Assembly: GCA_018136815.1 (NCBI GenBank)
Contig: CM030933.1
Coordinates: 6,301,137-6,365,136, forward strand
Origin: Isochrysis galbana
Lineage: Eukaryota; Haptophyta; Isochrysidales; Isochrysidaceae
Length of the DNA stretch: 64,000 nucleotides
Reading direction: 5' to 3'
Positions 19,629 through 29,514 of the stretch are shown here, piece by piece. Position 1 is the stretch's first letter. Every line of letters starts with the position of its first letter. The notes under the pieces are model-generated. The model did not search any database. It was not told where the DNA came from and saw nothing but the letters and a program-made list of their open reading frames with translations. The position numbers were made by a program, and so were the translations under genes.

Positions 19629-22157
19629 TCACATCGATTTTGAGGGATGCACAATCGGCGGCGGTGATTCGCTTACCTCGGCAGCCTTGGGTTCAATCAT
19701 TCCGACGCAAGCGGAATCATCCAGATGGGTATTGGTCCGTCCAACCAAACCCGTGGCTTCCCCGGCTAGGCCGCCCCAAGCTAGAAGGGTGCTCTGGACT
19801 TTGCGGCCAGGCGACCCACGAGCGGATCGTGGGCCAACTGTGCCACGAGCCGGCGTCTCTCGGAGCCGTGAGACAGCAGGCGTAAAAGTATGCAAGCGCT
19901 GCTTTAGTGCTTGGCGCGCATTCGGTGAGGAGAGCTTGTGAGCTTGCACGGCAGCTGTTTTGAGGACGTTCCTTGCCTGCGCCGCGGCAGGCGCTTCTTT
20001 GAAACGTGCCAAGTGTAAAAGCCACGAGATCCATCGATGCGGCACGTCGAACGAGATTCCAATAGAGGCACGAGTAATTGCTGACGCTGTCATGACCATC
20101 GAGTTCGCCACCTCCCTTGCAAATCCCCATGCTGTCAAGAGAGAGGCGCACGTAGCGTCCCAAATGGCCTGCACCGGCGCGGCAACACGTCGAATCCCAT
20201 GGACGGTATGCGCGACAGCTTCGGCAGCTGCCTGGCCAATAGGAGCGAGCCCTCGTACGGCACTATCAAGCTGACGAAGCAGTGGCATGGCCACAACAAT
20301 GGCTGGACGCAGCCGCGCATAGAACTCGACTGTTGCAGTGCGCAACGCGTCATCGAGATGTGCTAAGATCCAGCGGCTAAGTCGGATGAGCGGCACAAGC
20401 CTCTCGCCCACGAAGGCGGTGGCGGCCTGGATGAGCGCGTCGCGGACCCACGCCACAGCGCGTTCGATGAGCGCGACGTTGGCATAGAGCGCCCATGCCG
20501 CCCAAGCAAGGGACGCGGTCGGCACAACCACGGACAAGACGAACGTAAACGCCTCGCGCGTACGCGACGAGTAGATCCGCCTTGGCACGAAGGCCACCCA
20601 GGGTTCGAGATGGCGTGAAGAGCAATGACCAGACCTGCCGCTATGGGCAAGTTGGAGCTGCGCTGCGACGGCAGAGAAGGCGTCGTATGGCAATCCAAAG
20701 GAAAGCACACCGGCCCCAACACTGGCCGAGGATGCGGCACATAGCAAGCTGCGTGCAATACAAGGAGGTGTCCCAATCGGGACTTCCTCCGCTTCCAGCA
20801 TCAAGCTGAGTACAGGCGGATCGCCAAGAGAGTCTGCCATCGCGGCGGCGACTGGTCCGCACACGAAAGACTGAGCTGAGATTCTGCCCAGCTGAAGAGA
20901 GCATCGCTCTACTTGGGCAGGAGGTATTCGACATACATCAAATGCAGTGTGCGTTATATCAACCCGAGCTGATAGAGAGGAGTCTGCCGAGCCATTCGAG
21001 AAGGGCGAGCGAAGCATATCCGTTTCGAGGCCGGAGTTAGTGCGAATGAAAGGAGGAGAGGTGTGCTCCCCCTCTGGGAAAAGCCGCTTGGGGCCTGGGA
21101 TGCACTCTCTTCCTTCCTGTCGGAACCGAAGGGCAGGCGGTGTTTCAGGACGAGTTGGCAATCGCACGCGTGGTGACACAGCGGAGGGTGATCTGATGGG
21201 CGATACCAAACGCTCAGGCAAGCGCGTGCGCGGCGATCTGGAGGTGGCGGAAGATTCTTCCTGGACTAGGCCAGATGTCACAGAGAGCCAGGAGGGTGAT
21301 GCCGCGTCCAACGAACTGGCTAGGGATCGCCGAGGCCCCGTCCGTTGCGGAGTCTGGATTTCCTCAAATGTTTGTGGACGAGGATGAGATTCGCGAGATG
21401 CGAGTTCGCCGCGCTCCAACTGACCCACCGTTGGAGAGTAGACAGGAGGCTTGTGGCTGAGCTGCAGAGCCAAGGCAAGACGACGCCACTTGTCGACTGG
21501 GCCGTTGCCGATCCGAACCCAAGAGATGTCAAGACGGCCATCTTCGAGGAAGCCCAAAGACACAGCGCCACCGATTGCATCGGGCTGCCACCTACGCACG
21601 GAACGCACGGCAGCCGGAACCAGCCGAATGCACCTCCGGAGCAGCATCACAGCTGCGATGGTGCGGCACATCTCCAGAAGAGCGCCATAGTGCTCCTGAA
21701 CCAAAGGCAGACCAGTCTTTGGCGGCGGCGGCGGCAGCGGTGGTCGTATGCTAGCCCAAGCGGCGCACGCGACGCTGACGAGCCAACTCAATGGCTTCCG
21801 TCGCCGCGGCGGTGACAGTGGCGAGGGGTCAGCCACCGAGATGTCTGCTGTGGTCTTCATCCACCATTTGCGGAGCCGGTCGCTTTTCCGGACGGCTCCA
21901 GCATCTGCACTCCTGGAAGTGCTGGTGAAGGGCACGCGCCGACCCGCCTGCGCCCGTTCAGGGACAAAAGGTTGAGGCAGGGTGAGGAGCAAGATGAGTA
22001 CGGAGAGGATGCCAAGGAGCGCGACTGCCTCGGTGTAGTGCGGCTGTCCCCACTCAACGGAGTAGACGGCCACGCGCCGCCGACTGCGGCTGCGCGGAGT
22101 GTCAGGTAGCAAGCTGCGCCGCCCCCTGGGCGCCAGGGGCGAGTGGAGCGGCCGCAT
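19629..22157 (-). CDS. Large orphan multi-span membrane protein
   Basis: The open frame continues upstream to 22730, but the first ~190 residues read like low-complexity leader. Starting at Met192 (22157) gives a basic N-terminus, then a strong helix (YTEAVALLGILSVLILLLTL). Middle features are a Ser/Pro/Arg-rich disordered region and a DAIGGAVSLGFLEDGRLDISW segment. The C-terminal third has several amphipathic or hydrophobic helices (FTFVLSVVVPTASLAWAAWA, IGQAAAEAVAHTVHGI). Family not recognised. The end is uncertain: a perfect donor GAG|GTAAGC lies at 19677/19676. The last 15 codons are therefore probably intron, and a tiny exon at 19464-19444 is possible after TAACGCAG. Codon composition and a 2.5-kb open frame make it a likely gene. 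Confidence 0.5.
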   Translation of the reverse strand: MRPLHSPLAPRGRRSLLPDTPRSRSRRRVAVYSVEWGQPHYTEAVALLGILSVLILLLTLPQPFVPERAQAGRRVPFTSTSRSADAGAVRKSDRLRKWWMKTTADISVADPSPLSPPRRRKPLSWLVSVACAAWASIRPPLPPPPPKTGLPLVQEHYGALLEMCRTIAAVMLLRRCIRLVPAAVRSVRRWQPDAIGGAVSLGFLEDGRLDISWVRIGNGPVDKWRRLALALQLSHKPPVYSPTVGQLERGELASRESHPRPQTFEEIQTPQRTGPRRSLASSLDAASPSWLSVTSGLVQEESSATSRSPRTRLPERLVSPIRSPSAVSPRVRLPTRPETPPALRFRQEGRECIPGPKRLFPEGEHTSPPFIRTNSGLETDMLRSPFSNGSADSSLSARVDITHTAFDVCRIPPAQVERCSLQLGRISAQSFVCGPVAAAMADSLGDPPVLSLMLEAEEVPIGTPPCIARSLLCAASSASVGAGVLSFGLPYDAFSAVAAQLQLAHSGRSGHCSSRHLEPWVAFVPRRIYSSRTREAFTFVLSVVVPTASLAWAAWALYANVALIERAVAWVRDALIQAATAFVGERLVPLIRLSRWILAHLDDALRTATVEFYARLRPAIVVAMPLLRQLDSAVRGLAPIGQAAAEAVAHTVHGIRRVAAPVQAIWDATCASLLTAWGFAREVANSMVMTASAITRASIGISFDVPHRWISWLLHLARFKEAPAAAQARNVLKTAAVQAHKLSSPNARQALKQRLHTFTPAVSRLRETPARGTVGPRSARGSPGRKVQSTLLAWGGLAGEATGLVGRTNTHLDDSACVGMIEPKAAEVSESPPPIVHPSKSM

Positions 22158-23084
22158 GGGGCCATCGGCGGGAAGATGGCGAGCTGCGGGGTTGGAGAGC
22201 GCAATGATAGACCGAGAGGCCGCCGTGCTACCCGGCGGAGAGGCAGGGGAGGGCGGAGAGCGAGCGAGAGGCGGCGGAGGACGCCAGCCCTTCAGCTCAA
22301 GCGAGCGGCGACCGTGTCGAGGGAAAGGGCGGGGAGGGCGGGGTTGAGGTACACGGATGGGAGTGCCCATCCCCGGTATTACGGCAGAGCGGCGGGTGAT
22401 GAGTGAGGATGACGAGCGCCGCCAGCGAGGGAGTGGCCCACCTTCTGGGCCCTGTGGAGGGTGATGTGGGGCATGGGGTATGACCCTGGCGGCCTGGGAG
22501 AGGCCTATGGTGACCCTCCCGACAGCCCCACCGATTAGAACTGAATATGCGGTTTGCGTGTCGAGTTCGAGTTGAACTTTTGAACTTTTTTGTTTTTCGA
22601 GGGATTTTGCAGAGCTGAAACTCTGCTTGAAAGATGGTTGGAAGAGCGCACGGAGTTTCAACAATGGCGCCAACGCGAGAAAAACTCGTTGGTTTGGTTC
22701 GACTCCCCTGCAGTGAAAGAAACTCCGCACGGTGGTTCACGAGATGGCCGCTGCGACGGTGCGAGCGTCGAGCGTGGCACTTCCCTCTCGCCCCCCGCGC
22801 CCTCTCGTCCTCTTGCTCGATCGGTGCCGCGCCTGCGCCACCTCGGCTGCAGCCCGCCCGGGCATCCCCACGCCCCACGTCCGCGACCCATGCCCCATGC
22901 CTTCCCCTCAGCCCCTTGGTTGGGCTTACGTTGCGAGCTTCCTCACACGCCATGACGGTAACAACCTGTGACTCTTGCATGCATGTAGCATTGGGCCGTG
23001 GGCGGGCGAGCCCGCGTCGAGTTCCGCGTCCGCGCGGTGAGACGCCGTGATCTCTTTCCTTCCCCCCCCCGCGCGGAGGTCCTT
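22158..23084. other. Upstream flank of the orphan gene
   Basis: Contains a candidate 5' extension of the reverse gene (ATG at 22370 or 22730) and GC-rich sequence with overlapping open frames on both strands, none convincing. Confidence 0.3.
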
Positions 23085-23285
23085 CAACGTCTCTCAGCGG
23101 TGTCCTCCAGCGGTGTCCTTCAGCGTTGTCTTTCAGCGGTGTCCTCCAGCAGTGTCCTTCAGCGCTGTCTTTCAGCGGTGTCCTCCAGCAGTGTCCTTCA
23201 GCGCTGTCTCTCAGCGGTGTCTTCCAGCGCTGTCCCACAGCGCTATCTCTCAGCGGTGTCTTCCAGCGCTGTCCCACAGCGTTCT
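23085..23285 (+). repeat. 39-bp tandem repeat
   Basis: About five units built from GTGTCCTCCAGCGGTGTCC / TTCAGCG(C/T)TGTCTTTCAGCG. The 39-base period keeps all frames open. On the reverse strand it reads as a 13-residue repeat (RWKTPLRDSA...), but I treat this as a consequence of the repeat. Confidence 0.75.
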
Positions 23286-23317
23286 GCAACGGTCGTCGTT
23301 CTCTCGGAACTCGAGGT

Positions 23318-23445
23318 CAGTTCTCGCCGCGAGTTCGCGCGGGGGGAAACTCGAGTTCCACCTCAAGACTCGAGTGCTCTCGCCGCGAGTTCGCGCGGGG
23401 GAAACTCGAATCTCGAGGCTCGAGCCTCGAGACTCGAGGAAGGAT
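23318..23445 (+). repeat. CTCGCCGCGAGTTCGCGCGGGG direct and inverted repeats
   Basis: Two copies of the CTCGCCGCGAGTTCGCGCGG core, each followed by GGGAAACTCGA, within a stretch of CTCGAGACTCGAG palindromes. Strong hairpin potential. Confidence 0.6.
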
Positions 23446-24005
23446 TCGCGAGGGCACCGGATTTTATTCCGTAAGTCCGAGCCGGAGTCCGAATTGTGTT
23501 TTGACCCTCGAGCCCTCGTTCTCTCGCTCTCTCTCTCTCTCTCCTCTTTTTCTGGTGGGCACTCCTGATTCTGCTCACCAGAGGGCAGAGGGGGTTCGTT
23601 TAATGTATGTTTCCGGCTTGTTACTATTAATGTTTGAGTGCAGAGTGTTGATTTGTGTGTTTTACCCACTGTATCGCCTGTTGGTGACCTGCAGCCCCCT
23701 GAGTACCCCCAAGCCCCGAGTCTTCCAAGTCATCCTTTCGAGTCTACGAGTCCCTACGAGTCCCAGTCAAGCGGTATCTGCTCGCCGCACCCTTTTCTAC
23801 GCCCTCCGTCCCTCCGATTCGCGCTCCGTGCCGCTCTCCCGTCCATTTCACATGCCCGTCATTTGCCCCCCGTTCTCCCGATGAGCCCGTTCCGGGCTCC
23901 CCGGATGGACCGTGCGCCGCGCTAGCTGCCGGTGCGCCTCCGCGACTCGTTTCCAAAGAGGAAACGAGCTTCGCTCCGACATGGGGGAGCATCACAGCGT
24001 TTTAT

Positions 24006-24080
24006 TGTTGTGGTAGTATCACCTTAGTACTGCGGGACCGTATTCCTTCGACGGCAACGGAGCTGTGCGCGGTTGGCGCA
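24006..24080 (+). repeat. CCTTAGTACTG...CGACGGCAACGGAGC block
   Basis: Shares GTAT(C/A)ACCTTAGTACTG and (C/T)AACGGCAACGGAGC-like blocks with 42090-42135 (CCTTAGTACTGTGG...CAACGGCAACGGAGCCC). Short dispersed repeat of unknown type. Confidence 0.4.
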
Positions 24081-24770
24081 TGGCTCGTCCAGTGTATGTG
24101 GCTAGGGATGCTAGCTATCTAACAAGATGTGTCATGCGACGCTATAACTTCTAACGAGGGGCGGCAAGCGGCGGGCGGCGGCGTTCACGGCCAAGAAAGA
24201 TACCAAGGAGGACTCCAGTTTCGCCAATTGCGGGACATAATTGCTGATAGCTCAGACGATCCACTCGGCATACTGTGCCGGACGAACAAAAACGCAGGGG
24301 CCGCCATCGAGGCGCTCTGATGGCTTTGCCTAATTTTGTGACGCTGGCGCACAGCACACCGCCATGCAGCGGCCTCACACCTCTTCAGAGAAAGAGAGGA
24401 GACCCTCGCCCTCGGAAAGGGCGCCGAGGGGAGCCACCTTGAAAGGTGGGCAGGCAAGGCTCAGTGCCCCATTGAGAGGAACCGGTTAGATTCTCTCGTC
24501 TCTCGTGAGACGCATCCCAGGCGGATCCGTTCGAGTGAGGCACTCCGATCGTTTCATCTCTTCTCGCCTCTTCGGCGCTTCTCATGTTCTCGATGGGAGG
24601 GGGCGGGGGGACGGGGGGGGGTGGGGGCGGGGCGGAGAGGGCGGGGCGCGGGGGGGGGGCGCGGGGGGGGGGTTGTGTACCGGAGTAGCAGCATATGTTC
24701 AGGGGAGAGAGAGAGAGAGATTGGTGGCCTCCAGAGAGGGGGCGGGCATCTTCTCATCTTCTTCATATCC

Positions 24771-24772
24771 TT

Positions 24773-24821
<49 letters not shown>
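24771..24821 (+). repeat. (GA)n microsatellite
   Basis: About 25 GA dinucleotides immediately 5' of the NIT gene start, within a longer G-rich 5' flank (24595-24670). It may lie in the 5' UTR. Confidence 0.9.
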
Positions 24822-24822
<1 letters not shown>

Positions 24823-24861
24823 AGCGGGGGGGGGGCTACGAGAGAGAGCTCGCCCAGCAGG

Positions 24862-26353
24862 ATGCCCTATTCGACGCTGCTCGACGCGCTGAGCGACGCC
24901 GCAGCGGCCGAGCTCGGTGAGGAGTGGAACTCGACTGCTTCCCTCGTCCACCGCATCCAAAGAGAGCGCGGGGTCACGTGTGTGTGGATCTCCTCGCGCT
25001 CGCTCTTCTCATCCAACGCGTCAAAGGCTGCCGAGTCCACCTCGATGGTTGCAGCCTTTCGTATGAGGACGAATTCATGCCTCGCATCGCTTCGGTACCC
25101 GTATCAAGAAGTACAAGAGCGTCTGCGCCTCGTACGCGAGCAGGCTGACGTTCAAATCGGCAGTGAGCGCTCTGATCACTCGGGTACCAGCACGGGGGGC
25201 CGCGTATTGCCCTTAGACGTGGCCCGACGCTTCTGCGCGACATTTTCAGCCTACACTGCCTTGATCAAAATGCTTCTCACGCAGTGTTTGCAAGGCAAGA
25301 AGCACAGGTGTGACAACACGCACGGGGGTGGGCGACCAAGCGTTAAGTTGACTGGCGACCAGCCGTTCTAAGCAGGAACGAGAAGCGGTCTGAACACTCA
25401 CCGACACTCCTACCCTGTCGCCACCTCAGTGTGCTCAGGAAGATCGAATGGCTCAAGGAATATTACGGGCAGCAGCGCGCGTACATCAGCTCACTCTGCT
25501 GCATGTCCGAGGAACACATCCATCGCATTCCATACAAAGCCGTTGGGGTGCGCCTCCGTCTTAGCCTTGGCTGGGCGATTCATGGTTGCAGCATGCGATG
25601 CCACACTACGATGATAGCCCAATCACATAGGACGTGCCGCAAACCAATTTCTCGAATTTCTTCTCGTGGGACTGCAGGTGCTCCCGCACACTGTGCAAAT
25701 GCAGCAGAAATTGTGCACCGAAATCCACAACATGATCCGCAACAAGCCTCAATCAGTGAGAAAAGCGATCGATCGCGCTCTGCAGGTGATCGTCCTATGT
25801 TTTCTCGAGCGGCACTCCATTTGTCTTTGAGATGTGCTTGTGGCACACCCTGTGCCTCAAGCCCATCATGCTCCACGGTCATTCGCAGGTGCACCGCGTC
25901 CTCAAGCCTGTCATGGAGTCCATCGATGATGACGATTTCGAGATGATCGCTTTGCGCAACTTGCTTATGAGTGTGATTGACGAGGATGACATGGATTCGA
26001 TGGCCGGCTCCACCCGAGATCGGGACACATCTTCTTCCTCGAATAGCTCTCGCTTACCCAACATGAGGAGAAGTCCACAAAAGCAAGTCGTTCCGGTTGG
26101 AAGCGGCCCGACACCGACTCATTTTGCGGCAGGCTCGGAGCCGTCGCAGATTTATTGGAGGTTGTACACTCATCAGATTGATCGACTTCTAGAGGTGCAA
26201 GCCGCCAGCCCTCCCGCTTTCCTGTCTCCATGCGCACGGCTGCTCAGATCGAACTCATCCACTAGGATGAAGCCACATGCCATCGACATAGCTTTCACTA
26301 TCCCGGAGCCTTCACGTCGACACTACCCAACCCGCATTGCCAACTTAGGCTGA
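24862..26353 (+). CDS. NIT-domain protein, four exons (3' end uncertain)
   Basis: Proposed exons 24862-25307, 25430-25547, 25678-25785 and 25889-26353 keep frame across all junctions and give 378 residues. NIT (nitrate/nitrite-sensing type) domains are all-helical sensor modules known mainly from bacterial signal proteins. Two signature pieces are visible: LVHRIQRERGVTCVWISS near residue 28, and, after intron 1, KIEWLKEYYGQQRAYISSLC near residue 153. They correspond to the N-terminal ERG motif and the KE-x-x-G-x-x-RA motif. After the domain come a helical VRKAIDRALQ segment, an acidic stretch (MESIDDDDFEMIALRNLLMS) and a Ser/Pro-rich tail. No kinase or cyclase effector was found in this window. 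Introns 2 and 3 have GTG immediately after CAG. The gene may continue past 26353. Confidence 0.55.
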
Positions 26354-27790
26354 GAAGCTCCTCATGGAATGTGAGGGTCCGTGGATTCCCTTCCATCCCA
26401 AGGTCACTTTTACATCGCCCCCGCGTCGTTTGTTCCTGCGTGGAAAAGTCTAGTCATGGCGATTAGAACAGCCTAATCGCGACGAGGCACCAATGAGCTA
26501 TTCCTCAAGTACACAGTGCACATAGCTTGCACAACCCCAGCGCACCTTCATCAGCGATTCAGCGCCTGAGTACAAGGAGATGAAGATGTTCAGGTACATC
26601 GGCGTCGAGGCGCAAAACCGCCTGCCTCGCCATGCATTACGTCTTCATCAGCCAGGAAGGGCACCCGGCGTGGGAGATGCACCGCCTCATTGATGACACC
26701 GGCCTGCACGGCCTCTATCGTGGCCGCGAGAGCATCGCACTATTTGAGACAGCCGTGGCGCGAGAGGAGCAAGCGAAGGCGGCGGAGACGCCCGGCAAAA
26801 AGCGGCAACGGACGGAGGCGCGAGTCGAGGGGTGCGCACAAACACACAATGTGCCGCTAGTGTCGCTGCCGCTAGCGGGTCTTCTTTCATCCATTCGGTT
26901 CCTTTTTGCTTTTTCAAAACGCATCGCCGCGGTTAGGGTTTTCCCCGCAAATCGCTCGCGATTCGTGCTGCTTTTATGAGACGCCATCGTGAGGAGTTTG
27001 AGATGTTAGCATCTCGCTTATGTATGACTTGGAGATGTGTTCCATAAGATATGAGAAAAAAATTCTATTTCTCTTGATGTGGTCATTAAGTTGTTGCCAA
27101 GCGGCCGTGCTCTGACGGACCCGTCAGCATTGTATAATTGGGGAACATTGGTAGGCCTCCGTCCGAATATTGCTCGGTCAGTGGCTTGGGATCTTGTTCA
27201 AGGTAGCCCCCAACATCAAGGCCTAACATACATGTGGTGAGGTCGGCATCACCAATGTAATCTCGCGAAAATGCATTGCCGAAATCGCGACAGAAGAGTT
27301 CAAATAGTCGGCCGGGAGTGCCATCAAGTGGACGGCAACGATACTTGCGGGAGTCATATCATAGTCATCCAAGTTGGATTCTCCCATCATGAATGCGAAT
27401 TCTTGTTGTTCAAGATGAAGATGTTGACGATGCGCCGCGAGGTTCGGCGCTAGATGTGGCGATGGGAGCAGCCGGTTTGCGGATCGGTTCCTCTTCAAGA
27501 TCGGGCTTGAGAAAGTGGGAGGCATATGAGCTCATCGAATTTGTCTAGGATTCACAAAGAATTGGCATTGGAAGTTGAAGCCAAAACAGAGGTGGTTGAG
27601 GGTGCGTAGTGAGTAGCTGAGCGGCGGTGAGATTCAGTCCACCATCCCTCGGACGTGATTGCATCGCAAGAATACCAGCGAGCCATGGCCTATTCGTTCT
27701 CCTCGTCAGTGTAAAAGTGATATGAACACCACTGGGAAAGTTGAAGCTGTGCTCACCGTCAACCAAAGAAATTTTTTTTGGGTGGTGATG
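26354..27790. other. Possible 3' exons of the NIT gene, otherwise no gene
   Basis: Around 26545-26620 a frame reads FISDSAPEYKEMKMFRYIGV, and 26632-26850 reads MHYVFISQEGHPAWEMHRLI then a Lys/Arg-rich end (PGKKRQRTEAR). Both look coding but no family is recognised and splice links to the NIT gene are unproven. 26990-27790 shows nothing convincing. Confidence 0.3.
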
Positions 27791-27854
27791 AACTTCAGTT
27801 GTGGCAAGAATTCGACGCGCCGGCTGCGCGTGGGCGACGACGGTGCACGGTGCT

Positions 27855-28120
27855 CGTTGGCCCCATTGAGAAGCGTGGGATCCAACACCCGCTCCCTTGA
27901 GCGGGTTCGGGGATTCGAACAACTCATTTTGCTTGAAAAGTGGTTCGGTGTCTGTGTTTGGTCCAACCTTGTGTTGGGTGAAGAAATCCGGAGAACGCGC
28001 GCTCAGTCGCGCGCAGAGGAGGGACGAACTCCTCTCGGCGGGGGTACCATGTTTAGCCCAACGCCAACGCATCTTGGGCCCAGTGACTGTGAGTAGAGCA
28101 ATGTAGATCAGAGTAACCAT
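27855..28120 (-). repeat. Dispersed repeat, reverse copy (partner at 49955)
   Basis: In reverse complement this aligns with 49955-50235. Shared blocks include AAACATGGTACCCCCGCCGAGAGG (approximate), CAAGGTTGGACCAAAC, and GTTGTTCGAATCCCCGAACC followed by CGCTCAAGG. Both copies keep an open frame through most of the length, with conserved residues KHGTPAER and LFESPNPLK. It could be an old coding fragment or a structured noncoding element. It is not a tRNA: the TTCGAATC does not sit in a 5-bp T stem. Confidence 0.5.
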
Positions 28121-28355
28121 TGAAGGCTAGCTAGCGCGACAAGCCAATGACGGTGCGGCGACGACGATAACGTCACCCCTCGGGAATGGTAATCCCTACA
28201 AAACAACTCAGGTTAAGGTGGTAGGCGCAGCTTTTTTTTTTGGGGGGGGGGGGGGGTTCGCAAGTGGCTCTGTGGCGGGTGGCGGGAGCGCGGGGGAGAG
28301 GGGGAGCGAGAGGGGGAGCGAGAGAGAGGGGGAGGGAGAGGGCAAGGGCGAGGGT

Positions 28356-28903
28356 AATAAAAAATAATTACAACTGGGAATATCGGCGGCTGCACTGAGC
28401 CGCTGGCCGATGCCGCACGCCACCTGCACCTGCAGGGGAAAGTGCTCCGGCAGGATGAACGGCGCGACGGCAGCCTCGTCCACCAAGCATCGCGTCTGCG
28501 TCAAGAACTCGGCGATTCCCGCCATATCAGAGCGCGAGACAATGCGCTCAGACTGGCACTGGCCGAAATCTTCGCTGTGCAAGGCCTGCAACCAGCTCAT
28601 CATCGTCTTCTCCGTAAAGGTGCGGCAGAAAGTCTCCACATGACGAGAAAGCTGTTCATCCGGGTAGGAGAAGAGGTGTTCACCCAGCACCTCCAAATCA
28701 ATGTGCCCGCCAGAGGCGGTTGGCACCTGGCCAACCTTCATCAGGAGTTGCACGTCACTTGGGGTTAGAGGGACGGGTCCAGCGCGCCCCGTTCACCGTG
28801 TCTTCACCTGCACCTGCAGTTCCTGCACTCTCACCTTCACCTGCACCTTCACTGAAGAAAAACCTTCGGACCAGCACCTTCCCAGTTGGAAAAAATTTTT
28901 ATT
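28356..28903. mobile_element. Candidate TIR element with AATAAAAA...CAACTGGG ends
   Basis: The left end AATAAAAAATAATTACAACTGGG and the right end (complement AATAAAAATTTTTTCCAACTGGG) are inverted copies. Both flanks are GGGCGA-type microsatellite. The right-hand 125 bp (28779-28903) recur almost unchanged at 50781-50905. A reverse-strand ORF fragment lies inside. I infer a non-autonomous or decayed DNA element inserted in simple sequence. Confidence 0.5.
28381..28753 (-). CDS. Protein-coding fragment of unknown family
   Basis: About 124 residues with balanced, non-repetitive composition (GGHIDLEVLGEHLFSYPDEQ...FTEKTMMSWLQALHSEDFG...SRSDMAGIAEFLTQTRCLVD). No ATG at its 5' end, so it looks like an internal exon; GGCCAG|GTGCCA at 28724 is a possible acceptor. 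It lies within the candidate TIR element and may belong to that element. Family not recognised. Confidence 0.35.
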
Positions 28904-29118
28904 GGGTGAGGGCGAGGGCGAGGGAGAGGGAGAGGGAGAGGGAGAGGGAAGGGTGGGCGTGCTGGCAAGGACAGTGATAAGGGCCAGGCAGGCGCGTGCA
29001 CATGCAGCGCCAGCTGCCTGCGAGCCTGCGAGCATGTCCATGCAAGCAAGCAAGACAACAGTGCACTTCCCTTTGCCACCCCCGTCACTCAAAGTGCAAG
29101 AACGCATTGTCGGAGCAC

Positions 29119-29514
29119 ATGCAGATGCAGGAAATGATGGCTGACTGTGCCGTTGGCTCTGTTGCACAGCACCCTGCCCTCGCTGCCGCCGAGCGACAGA
29201 CGGAGCTCGGACCCAACGCACCTATTGTGCAGAATGACGCGCCCGCCGCTGACGAGGACGAGGATCTTACCGGACGTGCAATCATGTTCAATGTTCAACT
29301 TCGACGGGGCTGGGTGGTGTCAGGGAGAAGTGCTGAAGTGCTGAACAAGGTGGACGACGAGACTGAGATCGACGAGGACATTGAAGTGCGCGCAAACTAC
29401 ATTGTGTATTACATGGTGGATGACACCATAGTCTCGCATTACCTTCACCTGAGTGAGTATTCTTGTGCATTTCCAGGGTTGCCACGGGGCTGGTATTTAC
29501 TGTCGGACGCATAG
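29119..29514 (+). CDS. Tudor-like C-terminal fragment
   Basis: 131 residues from MQMQEMMADCAV. The second half, RAIMFNVQLRRGWVVSG...ANYIVYYMVDDTIVSHYLHL then SEY, follows a small-barrel pattern: a Trp in the first strand, an acidic loop, a Y-x-V-x-Y-x-x-D strand and an H-x-L-x-x-x-Y end. I associate this with Tudor-like modules at the C-termini of transposon-derived proteins in algae. An acidic linker precedes it. There is no catalytic domain here. GGTGTCAGGG or GAGTGAGTATTC may be splice signals. It may be a terminal exon of a longer gene or a relic. Confidence 0.35.
   Translation: MQMQEMMADCAVGSVAQHPALAAAERQTELGPNAPIVQNDAPAADEDEDLTGRAIMFNVQLRRGWVVSGRSAEVLNKVDDETEIDEDIEVRANYIVYYMVDDTIVSHYLHLSEYSCAFPGLPRGWYLLSDA

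Noticed and set aside
22297..23289. 330-codon reverse ORF with RWKTPLRDSA repeats
   Set aside because: Its length comes from a 39-bp tandem repeat that keeps all frames open; the rest is low complexity.
27900..27930. GTTCGAATCC motif resembling a tRNA T-loop (also near 50157)
   Set aside because: The bases around it do not form a 5-bp T stem, and no acceptor or anticodon arm is found at the right distance on either strand.
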